54,776 nucleotides of DNA from Flammeovirgaceae bacterium (GTDB lineage: Bacteria; Bacteroidota; Bacteroidia; Cytophagales; Cyclobacteriaceae). A model generated the notes under the pieces. That model was not told the origin of the DNA. It saw only the letters and a program-made list of their open reading frames with translations, and did no database searches. Where the stretch lies: assembly GCA_024638265.1 (NCBI GenBank), contig JAHEKQ010000013.1:1-54776 (forward strand), written 5' to 3'. Below, in pieces: positions 1 to 6,230 of this stretch; the first letter of the stretch is position 1, and each line of letters opens with the position of its first letter. The position numbers and the translations under genes are program-made.

Positions 1-95
1 CGGTCATTGAAAAAACTTTGTGACTGGACGACCTCGGTGAGGACCAGCAAAAAGATCACGGGGAGAATGAGTTTTTTCATATCCAGTTTTCTCAT
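1..95 (-). CDS. Secreted protein, 5' end only (partial)
   Basis: Reading leftward from an ATG at 95 gives MRKLD followed by a second ATG at 80 and a typical export signal (MKKLILPVIFLLVLTEVVQS-QS). The frame runs open off the window edge, so only about 31 residues are visible. The second ATG gives the cleaner signal peptide. The body of the protein lies outside the window, so no function can be assigned. It is transcribed in the same direction as the DUF2911 gene to its right, with 58 bases between them, and may share a transcript with it. Confidence 0.6.
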   Translation of the reverse strand, partial: MRKLDMKKLILPVIFLLVLTEVVQSQSFFND

Positions 96-153
96 AGTTA
101 TTATAAAAGTATAAAATCTCAGGGCAAACTAAAAAATAGTACCGGATATTAAT

Positions 154-690
154 CTACTGTTCTTCAGGAATAAATTCAATAGGAATCCTGATTTTAGTGT
201 CATCCCACGTCATAACCAGGTCTGCTTTTTCATTATTTTGTTCAAAGCGTATAGTGAAAGGCTCCCAAATAGTCCCATTAGTAGATTCTGCATTTGCCTT
301 AACCCTCAGAATATCAAGTTCCGGATTATAGGTGTAAGTTCCCCACTGTCCAAGTCCTTCGTTCAGGATAATTGTCCATTCATCTCTACCGGGTATTGTG
401 AATAGGGAATAGGTACCCGCATTAAGTTCCTCATCATTAAACAGAACGTCTTTCGTGATAGTAATTTCTGTGGCTTCGTTGGCTCCCGTTCGCCATACCT
501 CTCCAAACGGGACCAATCCGCCGAAAATCTCCCTCCCTTTCTTATGGGGTTGACAATAAGTAATCTTAATGTAACTGTCCTCGTATTTCATTGTGACAAT
601 AGCAGTGGGACTTGGACGAGGTTGAATTGCCTCCTGGCTATATGCCAGGGTGCCAAACATTAATATCAATACCACAAAAATTCCTCTCAT
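154..690 (-). CDS. DUF2911 family secreted protein
   Basis: A 178-residue protein with an N-terminal signal peptide (MRGIFVVLILMFGTLAYSQ). The mature part matches the DUF2911 family of Bacteroidota: a proline-rich start, then KGREIFGGLVPFGEVWRTGA and a GTYSLFTIPG segment, which are the conserved cores I recognise. The family is predicted to be extracytoplasmic and mostly beta, with no established biochemical role. Length is normal and the ATG at 690 is directly followed by the signal sequence. The divergent dCMP deaminase starts 64 bases away. Confidence 0.8.
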   Translation of the reverse strand: MRGIFVVLILMFGTLAYSQEAIQPRPSPTAIVTMKYEDSYIKITYCQPHKKGREIFGGLVPFGEVWRTGANEATEITITKDVLFNDEELNAGTYSLFTIPGRDEWTIILNEGLGQWGTYTYNPELDILRVKANAESTNGTIWEPFTIRFEQNNEKADLVMTWDDTKIRIPIEFIPEEQ

Positions 691-754
691 GTTACACTAT
701 TTTGAATTAGGATTTGAATATACGAACTTCCGTGCCAAAATTTGAAGGCCTTTT

Positions 755-1246
755 ATGTCCCTAGCAACAAAACCTGATTTTGATGATATCTACATGGAGT
801 TAGCTGTTAACCTAGCTAAGAGATCCCATTGTGTCAAAAGGCATGTAGGTTCAGTTCTCACAAAGGATACCAGGATTATTTCGGTCGGCTACAATGGTCC
901 ACCGGCGGGGACGCATAACTGTGATGAGGAGTTTCCGGAGAAAGGTTGTGTAAAAGATTCAAAGGGTTCCTGTTCGCTTGCGATCCATGCTGAACATAAT
1001 GCGATTCTTTACGCGGTAAAAAATAAATCCTCAGTGGAGGGCTCCACATTGTATGTAACACTTTCTCCATGTATTGCATGTGCGAGAATAATTTTTACCA
1101 TGGGAATTACACGAGTAGTTTACCTCAAATCCTATGCAGAATACAAAGGGTTGGACGAAGATGAAGGAGTTGAATTCCTCAAAAAATTTGGAGTAGAAAC
1201 CCTAAAGTACAGAGGTAATCTAACCAATGTTACACATATGATATGA
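755..1246 (+). CDS. Deoxycytidylate (dCMP) deaminase, ComEB type
   Basis: A 163-residue cytosolic zinc enzyme that deaminates dCMP to dUMP, feeding thymidylate synthesis. The cytidine/deoxycytidylate deaminase signature is complete: HAE at residues 78-80 supplies the zinc ligand His78 and the proton-shuttle Glu80, and PCIAC at 105-109 supplies Cys106 and Cys109. The segment GYNGPPAGTHNC near residue 45-56 is the substrate-loop sequence typical of dCMP deaminases, not of tRNA or guanine deaminases. Length fits the family. It is divergent from the DUF2911 gene and followed by an unrelated small gene. Confidence 0.92.
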   Translation: MSLATKPDFDDIYMELAVNLAKRSHCVKRHVGSVLTKDTRIISVGYNGPPAGTHNCDEEFPEKGCVKDSKGSCSLAIHAEHNAILYAVKNKSSVEGSTLYVTLSPCIACARIIFTMGITRVVYLKSYAEYKGLDEDEGVEFLKKFGVETLKYRGNLTNVTHMI

Positions 1247-1342
1247 ATTGCTAGATCACTTAATAAAAAGCAGTTGCTATTTATTTGATCTATGTCTAAC
1301 TTAATTCATGAAATCAAACATTAATTAAAAATCATTACTGAT

Positions 1343-1543
1343 ATGATTGCCCAGAAAGCCGAGAAAGAGCGATTAGCTGAAATTCTTTACCATTATTCAC
1401 ACTGTATTACAGCTATGGATGATGTGAAGAGTTTCATCGTTCACAAGAAAGATGTTCAGGCCATAAATAAACTGAAAGATATTAAAACGGAATTGACGAC
1501 GGTCGGCACCTGGTTAAAGGAATTGCACGATAATCTGGAATAG
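1343..1543 (+). CDS. Small helical protein, unknown function
   Basis: A 66-residue protein, charged and predicted almost entirely alpha-helical, with no signal peptide or membrane segment. The first two thirds (QKAEKERLAEILYHYSHC ... DDVKSFIVHKKD) look like a two-helix hairpin. I do not recognise a family. It stands alone 96 bases after the dCMP deaminase and ends 3 bases before the convergent DinB-like gene. Codon use resembles the neighbours and the ATG is the first in frame, so it is probably a real gene rather than noise. Confidence 0.55.
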   Translation: MIAQKAEKERLAEILYHYSHCITAMDDVKSFIVHKKDVQAINKLKDIKTELTTVGTWLKELHDNLE

Positions 1544-1546
1544 CAA

Positions 1547-2056
1547 TTATTTATTTTTCTTGTTTAGGTCCAGACCTTTATAGAATCCCAAATCTTCATC
1601 CCTGGCGAGTTTGGTCAACAGAGCAATTTGTCCCGTGTGATAGGAAAGATGTTCTGTGACATGGAGTATCGCCTCCAATCCTGTCATGGTAAACCCCTGA
1701 AGTTTAAATTCTTTAAACAGGAGCTGATTCTCAACCGATAGAATTGTTTCGCATGAGGCCTCAATGGTAGACTTAATGTTGCTCACCAGTTCCTCTTTAG
1801 ATACCCTGGAGCCCAAGCTAAATTCGCTTTCACGATCTCTCTTATCTTCAACTTCACCTAAGCCCGAAAGGATATATTGGCAGATATTCCCGCACAGGTG
1901 GAGTACCAGGTTTCCAATGCTGTTGGTATTCTGATTTGGTTTAAACCAGATTTGGGATGTATCCAGTTTATCAAGACAAAGTGTTATCCTGTCCAGACTC
2001 ATGGTCATATACCTGGCACTTTGCTCGAGAAAGATCTTATCTGTGTCAGTCATCAC
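1547..2056 (-). CDS. DinB-like (DUF1572-type) four-helix protein
   Basis: A 169-residue cytosolic protein with the layout of the DinB/YfiT superfamily, a four-helix bundle that often binds a divalent metal through three histidines. Candidate ligands are the His in NLVLHLCGN (about residue 53) and the two in HVTEHLSYHTGQ (about residues 131-139), which match the family pattern. Members include thiol-dependent transferases and many of unknown role; the substrate cannot be read here. Two methionines open the frame (MMTD), so the start could be either. Confidence 0.72.
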   Translation of the reverse strand: MMTDTDKIFLEQSARYMTMSLDRITLCLDKLDTSQIWFKPNQNTNSIGNLVLHLCGNICQYILSGLGEVEDKRDRESEFSLGSRVSKEELVSNIKSTIEASCETILSVENQLLFKEFKLQGFTMTGLEAILHVTEHLSYHTGQIALLTKLARDEDLGFYKGLDLNKKNK

Positions 2057-2094
2057 TCTAAAATATTCATTAAATTATTGTAAAATGAACTAAG

Positions 2095-2967
2095 ATGAAA
2101 TTCGGAACTTCCAGTACTGATGAATTGTCAAACCTTAATCTGAGTCTCCCGAAAGAGAAACCCGGGAATGAACACTTCTTTATATCGGATAGAAAAGGGA
2201 GATTTTTTATTGGATGCGCTAAATGGGGTCGTGATGAATGGGTTGGGGAGATATACCCTGAAGGGACCAAAGAAAAAGAGTTTCTGAAGAACTATATAGG
2301 TCATTTCAACGCGATCGAATTAAATTCTACATTTTACAATGCCAAAAAGGCGAATGTATTGAAATGGGCAGGAGAAGGGGATGATGATTTTAAATTCTGC
2401 CCTAAGTTTCCAAGGCTAATAAGTCATATTAAGCGCCTAAAAGGCATCGAAGATTTTGCTGCCTATTTTGCTGATACCTGTATGATTTTTGGCGACAATC
2501 TCGGTATGCCGTTCCTCCAATTGCCGGAAAACTTTGGACCGGCCAACCAGGAACGATTGGAGACTTTTTTCAGATTTTTTCCCAAGGATTTCAGGCTGGC
2601 CCTGGAGTTACGACACAAAGACTGGTTTAACGATCAGGAATTTGAGGAGGTCTGCGCCTTGCTTGAGAAATTCGGACACAGTTTTATAATTACTGACACC
2701 GCAATGAGGAGGGACGTAATCCACATGAAATTGACTTCCCCGGTAGCATTCATCAGGTTTAATGGCTACCTGGAACATCAAACAGATTTTACCAGGATGG
2801 ATGAATGGGCAGATACCCTTGTAAACTGGATAGATAATGGTATTGATGTGTATTTTTTTGCGCATCAACCCGATGAAGCACTGACTCCAAAAACTATTTC
2901 CTACATGGCAAAGAAGATGGAAGAAAAGGGTATACCGGTATCCAAAAGACCAAGATTTATTAATTGA
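2095..2967 (+). CDS. DUF72 (YecE-like) family protein
   Basis: A 290-residue protein of the DUF72 family, a TIM-barrel fold of unknown enzymatic role. Visible family marks are FFIGCAKWGRDEWVGEIYP near residue 37, the FNAIELNSTFY segment near 70, KFCPKFPRLISH near 100, PFLQLPENFGP near 140 and ALELRHKDWF near 165. The first 30 residues (charged, low conservation) precede the domain, so the true start might be later, but no better ATG is seen. It converges on the TonB receptor gene and overlaps its 3' end by 8 bases. Confidence 0.85.
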   Translation: MKFGTSSTDELSNLNLSLPKEKPGNEHFFISDRKGRFFIGCAKWGRDEWVGEIYPEGTKEKEFLKNYIGHFNAIELNSTFYNAKKANVLKWAGEGDDDFKFCPKFPRLISHIKRLKGIEDFAAYFADTCMIFGDNLGMPFLQLPENFGPANQERLETFFRFFPKDFRLALELRHKDWFNDQEFEEVCALLEKFGHSFIITDTAMRRDVIHMKLTSPVAFIRFNGYLEHQTDFTRMDEWADTLVNWIDNGIDVYFFAHQPDEALTPKTISYMAKKMEEKGIPVSKRPRFIN

Positions 2968-5350
2968 TTGAATACTTCAAACTGACTATGAAATTCCTTC
3001 CCGCAGCACTTATTCCGCTGGAATAAGGCCGGTAGTGCAGATCCAGGATATTTTCGATCCCACCAAAAACAAAGAGTTTCTTTCCGAGTTCATACCGGGC
3101 CTTTACATTAAATGTTACCCAGCTGAGTGATCCATCCTGGGTGTACAGATAAGCTTTGTTCTGTTCGCTTGGGGCAAGGTCTTCAAAAGCTATAGGCCCA
3201 TTGTAAATAGAATATACGTCCAAAAGGATTTTATCTTTCTGCCATTGAAGTGAAGTCTTCCCAAATGACGGGGCTGCATGCCTTACGCTATTTCCATCCG
3301 TGTCTTCACCATTGGTAATCGTAAAAGATGAGGTGAGGGACAGATCATCGCTAATAGTTCCTTTGAAAAAGATACTCGCGCCATAAATAAAACCACCCTG
3401 AACATTCTGCAAGGCTTGTACCCGACTAAGGACGTTATCGTAGAGAATAGAGTCCTGACCATTAAATAGAAAATTCCTCCTGGTTATAATATCATCAACG
3501 ATGGTGTAAAAACCGGTGATTTCGAGCTTGACCTTACTTTTGATAACTTTTGATATGCCGACATCAATATTATATGCTTTTTCTGGTTCAAGATTTGGAT
3601 TAGGCACTAACACATTTCCAGGCTCACTATCAAAGAGCTTTCCTGCGTCATCAACATTGGGGGCCCGGAAGCCGGTTGATAAGAGCAAGTCAAATTTCCA
3701 ATCCCTTCCCGGTTTAAAAACCAGGCCAGCATTTCCATTAATAGCGAGTTGGCTTAGGGATATCTTATCAAATGGAAAATCAAAATTCACCTGGTCATTA
3801 ATTTGGGCTTGAAGGCTTACCTGGTTGAGTCTGAGTCCACCATTTATTATTAGCTTATCTGAAATCCCGTTGGACAGGTTAAAATACAGGGCACTTGTCT
3901 GAAACGTGGATCCCCCGTCCGGATAGCGGGTACTTGCAGGTCCTTGCTGTCCATTATCAATATTTTGCGTATACGCTGTGCTAGTAACACTATTGGTTAC
4001 AAATTCAGCCCCATAATATAGATCCGAGGACTCATTGATACTTTTATCGAGATCGAAATTGATGCTGTAAACTTTTACACTTTCCTCCCTGGCGGTCAAT
4101 ATCGGATTTCCAAAATCGCGGGTGTTCCGGCTTTCTCTGAAATCCTGCCGAGCTAGAGTAAGCTTCAGACCATCATAGATTTTGCTCTTGTTGAAATTAT
4201 TGTATTGAATGCTGTTGCGTATCCACTGCTGTGGACCGTAATGCCACTCCGCGTGGCTTGGGATTCCATTACTTTCACGGATCAATCGGTCATATCTGGG
4301 GATATCTGTTGTATTGCTGTAATAGAATCCGTAGGTAAGATTTCTATTTCCACCAAGTTTGAATCGCAATTTTGCAATCCCATTCCATTGATCATAGGAG
4401 GTGGGTATTTGCAGATCGGGATCCTCATTTACAACTTTGGTATCTGTTCCCGCGATTCTCTCCTGGTACCATTCTCTTTTCCCAAAGTCTTCAAAACCTT
4501 TTTTACGTTTTGACCCTGCCATCAGGTGATCAAAAGAATTATAACTCCAACCGGTAAAAAATGAAACCTTACGATTGGTCACTCTCCAATTGAGGTGGCC
4601 ACTCTTTTCAAGGTTGGCCGAGGCAAATCGTAGATTAGCAACTGCCCCTACTTTTTTTTCATCGGTAAAATCCGGGCTTATCGTGTGGAAATCCATTACT
4701 CCCCCCAAAGCATCACTGCCATAAATGACCGACCCGGGCCCGAATATTACTTCCGTATTTTGCAGGGTGTTCGGGTCTATGCTTACAACATTTTGAAGAT
4801 TACCAGACCTGAAAATGGCATTGTTCATCCTTACACCGTCTACAACAATAAGGACTGAGTTGGCAGCAAACCCGCGAATCATTGGGCTACCTCCGCCTGC
4901 CTGGCTCCTCTGTACAAATATCTTCCCACTCTGTTCCAGTATGTCCGCGGCGGTTTGCGGATTTTGAAGTTCAATATCCAATGGACTTATAACTGCAATA
5001 GAATTTGGGATATCGGCCGTGGATTGTTCCCATTTGTTTGCGGAGATCACCAGCTCATTCATTTGGAGTATTTTCTCCTCCAGTAAAATTTCGTTTACCT
5101 TCAACAGGTCTGAATAAGAGTACGTAGCTGACTGGTAAGCCGGATGCTGAAAACTTATATAACTGCCTTCCTCAAAAATTGAAAGGAGGAAAACACCTTC
5201 CTTATCGCTATTAGTTGAAATATTACCACCGAGATCAAAAATGAAAACATCCTCAACCGCATCTCCGGTTTTTTTATCGAGAATTCGAATCTGCTGTGCC
5301 GAAAGGGTTAAAAGTGAAAAAGAAAATAAGATAAAAAAAATGGCCCGCAT
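2960..5350 (-). CDS. TonB-dependent hemoglobin/transferrin-type receptor
   Basis: A 796-residue outer-membrane receptor. A signal peptide (residues 1-18) is followed by a carboxypeptidase-regulatory-like beta domain (about 20-95), a plug domain (about 105-225, with GGSPMIRGFAANSVLIVVDG and VEDI-like barrel lead-in GPGSVIYGSDALGGVMDF), and a 22-strand-type barrel ending in ISAAGRNFIVSLKYSIN with the usual terminal aromatic pattern. The plug sequence RMNNAIFRSGNLQNV is characteristic of the hemoglobin/transferrin/lactoferrin receptor group, so heme or iron-protein uptake is the best guess. The AUG sits against a 6-bp GC hairpin (5342-5373). A Spy-like lipoprotein gene lies 74 bases upstream on the same strand. 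Confidence 0.88.
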   Translation of the reverse strand: MRAIFFILFSFSLLTLSAQQIRILDKKTGDAVEDVFIFDLGGNISTNSDKEGVFLLSIFEEGSYISFQHPAYQSATYSYSDLLKVNEILLEEKILQMNELVISANKWEQSTADIPNSIAVISPLDIELQNPQTAADILEQSGKIFVQRSQAGGGSPMIRGFAANSVLIVVDGVRMNNAIFRSGNLQNVVSIDPNTLQNTEVIFGPGSVIYGSDALGGVMDFHTISPDFTDEKKVGAVANLRFASANLEKSGHLNWRVTNRKVSFFTGWSYNSFDHLMAGSKRKKGFEDFGKREWYQERIAGTDTKVVNEDPDLQIPTSYDQWNGIAKLRFKLGGNRNLTYGFYYSNTTDIPRYDRLIRESNGIPSHAEWHYGPQQWIRNSIQYNNFNKSKIYDGLKLTLARQDFRESRNTRDFGNPILTAREESVKVYSINFDLDKSINESSDLYYGAEFVTNSVTSTAYTQNIDNGQQGPASTRYPDGGSTFQTSALYFNLSNGISDKLIINGGLRLNQVSLQAQINDQVNFDFPFDKISLSQLAINGNAGLVFKPGRDWKFDLLLSTGFRAPNVDDAGKLFDSEPGNVLVPNPNLEPEKAYNIDVGISKVIKSKVKLEITGFYTIVDDIITRRNFLFNGQDSILYDNVLSRVQALQNVQGGFIYGASIFFKGTISDDLSLTSSFTITNGEDTDGNSVRHAAPSFGKTSLQWQKDKILLDVYSIYNGPIAFEDLAPSEQNKAYLYTQDGSLSWVTFNVKARYELGKKLFVFGGIENILDLHYRPYSSGISAAGRNFIVSLKYSIN

Positions 5351-5373
5351 AGATTTCCAGATCGAAACGGGCC
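5342..5373 (-). promoter_or_regulatory. Inverted repeat enclosing the TonB receptor start codon
   Basis: GGCCCG at 5342-5347 and CGGGCC at 5368-5373 are perfect 6-bp GC-only arms. On the mRNA the 3' arm is codons 2 and 3 of the receptor, and the AUG is the last triplet of the 20-base loop. Such a stem could limit ribosome access. This is seen in sequence; the regulatory role is inference. Confidence 0.35.
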
Positions 5374-5424
5374 GAAATTACCATTATATATCCTAAAGCT
5401 CAACCAATAGTTGATGAACCGTAT

Positions 5425-5829
5425 TTAATCATTGTTACCGCCTCCTCTTCTCTGCCTGCGCTGTTGAAATTCTCCACGGATTTCAGTCCACTTTGTCCAC
5501 TGATCCGGGGTGAGTATGCTCTTCAATGATTTTTCTCTTTCTTGGCCAATTTCCTGCATGGCCTCCCTCATTGCTTCCCGGTCCCCGCGTAATTCATCCC
5601 TCATTTCGCGTCTTTTCTCGTCGGATTCCTTGAAGACCTCCGTTACCTGCTGTTTCTGCCCATCATTGAGTTCAAGTGCTTCGGAAATCCTGTCGACTTG
5701 TCTTTCAATCATTTCTGATGAGTCGAAATTTCCACCTCTTCCATCCCGTGCTCTCTCTTGTGATTGTGTACAGGCTGTGAATGATATCAACAACATCATT
5801 GATATCAGTATTTTTATTGTATTTTTCAT
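5425..5829 (-). CDS. Spy/CpxP-like periplasmic lipoprotein
   Basis: A 134-residue lipoprotein. The signal peptide ends in a lipobox (SFTAC, Cys20). The mature part is highly charged and helical, with a repeated LxxxQxxQ-type pattern (LELNDGQKQQ near residue 55 and LTPDQWTKW near 107) resembling the LTxxQ motifs of Spy/CpxP-family periplasmic chaperones and metal-stress sensors. The arginine/glycine-rich tail (RRQRRGGGNND) is unusual. It precedes the heme-type TonB receptor on the same strand, so the two may be co-transcribed. A chaperone or metal-sensing role is inference from fold type only. Confidence 0.65.
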   Translation of the reverse strand: MKNTIKILISMMLLISFTACTQSQERARDGRGGNFDSSEMIERQVDRISEALELNDGQKQQVTEVFKESDEKRREMRDELRGDREAMREAMQEIGQEREKSLKSILTPDQWTKWTEIRGEFQQRRQRRGGGNND

Positions 5830-5919
5830 CTGTTAGCTTTTCCTATTTGACAAAGATATCGATGCAGGGTTTAATTTCTGCGGATAATTAATGAGTAGTC
5901 GGAATCAATACTCCAGCAC

Positions 5920-5951
5920 TTTGTTGTATCCTGTAATATTTCCTACTTTTG
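5920..5951 (+). promoter_or_regulatory. Promoter of tRNA-Cys (Bacteroidota type)
   Basis: A TTTG box at 5920-5923 and a TACTTTTG box at 5944-5951 match the Bacteroidota -33/-7 consensus (TTTG, about 20 bases, TAnnTTTG). The spacer is 20 bases. The mature tRNA begins at 5966, 14 bases after the -7 box, which leaves a short 5' leader. The identical box and spacing occur in front of typA. Confidence 0.7.
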
Positions 5952-5965
5952 ACGCAAAATCAAAG

Positions 5966-6036
5966 GGTGCTGTGGCCGAGTGGCTAGGCAGAGGTCTGCA
6001 AAACCTTTTACAGCGGTTCGAATCCGCTCAGCACCT
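5966..6036 (+). tRNA. tRNA-Cys (anticodon GCA)
   Basis: A full cloverleaf of 71 bases can be folded. The acceptor GGTGCTG (5966-5972) pairs with CAGCACC (6029-6035); the D stem is GCC/GGC; the anticodon stem GAGGT/ACCTT encloses loop CTGCAAA with anticodon GCA; there is a 4-base variable loop; the T stem AGCGG/CCGCT carries TTCGAAT. The discriminator base is U (6036), as expected for tRNA-Cys. CCA is not encoded. It is a single gene, not a cluster, and a strong terminator follows within 15 bases. Confidence 0.97.
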
Positions 6037-6037
6037 C

Positions 6038-6158
6038 AATAAAAAAAGACCCCGCGATAGCGGGGTTTTGCTTTTTTGAGCATCTTAGGAAAGTTTGCTT
6101 TCCGTCAGATGCGGAAAAGGAAAACACTGAGGCGAAGCCGAAGGGGTCTTTTTTTATT
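6038..6158. repeat. Nested, concentric inverted repeat (about 121 bp)
   Basis: Outer arms AATAAAAAAAGACCCC (6038-6053) and its exact complement (6143-6158) are 16 bp and perfect. Inside, GTTTTGCTTTT (6065-6075) pairs with AAAAGGAAAAC (6115-6125) with one mismatch, GCATCT (6080-6085) with AGATGC (6107-6112), and GGAAAG (6088-6093) with CTTTCC (6098-6103). All share a centre near 6096. Each flank carries its own small hairpin (6050-6065 and GGC-GAA-GCC at 6131-6139). It lies between the convergent tRNA-Cys and leuS genes. It may be a two-way terminator or a MITE/REP-like element. Confidence 0.7.
6042..6077 (+). terminator. Rho-independent terminator of tRNA-Cys
   Basis: CCCCGC (6050-6055), loop GATA, GCGGGG (6060-6065), then TTTTGCTTTTTT. 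The stem is perfect and GC-rich with a T tract. It also forms the left part of a larger nested inverted repeat. Confidence 0.9.
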
Positions 6159-6208
6159 GTACTCCGCCCCCCCAGGATCATTGAAAATAATCCGCTCCTC
6201 CCGTGTAT

Positions 6209-6230
6209 CATCTTAGGAAAGCTTGCTTTC
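6209..6230. repeat. Partial second copy of the palindrome core
   Basis: This 22-base stretch repeats 6081-6102 with one mismatch (C for T) and folds as GAAAGC-TT-GCTTTC (6217-6230). Its right edge overlaps two bases of the leuS stop codon (6229-6231). It suggests duplication of part of the neighbouring nested repeat. Confidence 0.6.

Noticed and set aside
5891-6079. Open frame running through tRNA-Cys
   Set aside because: It lies over a complete tRNA cloverleaf and its terminator.
5966-6230. tRNA-Cys as an integration site for a mobile island
   Set aside because: No integrase, no repeat of the tRNA 3' end is seen in the window, and leuS follows directly.
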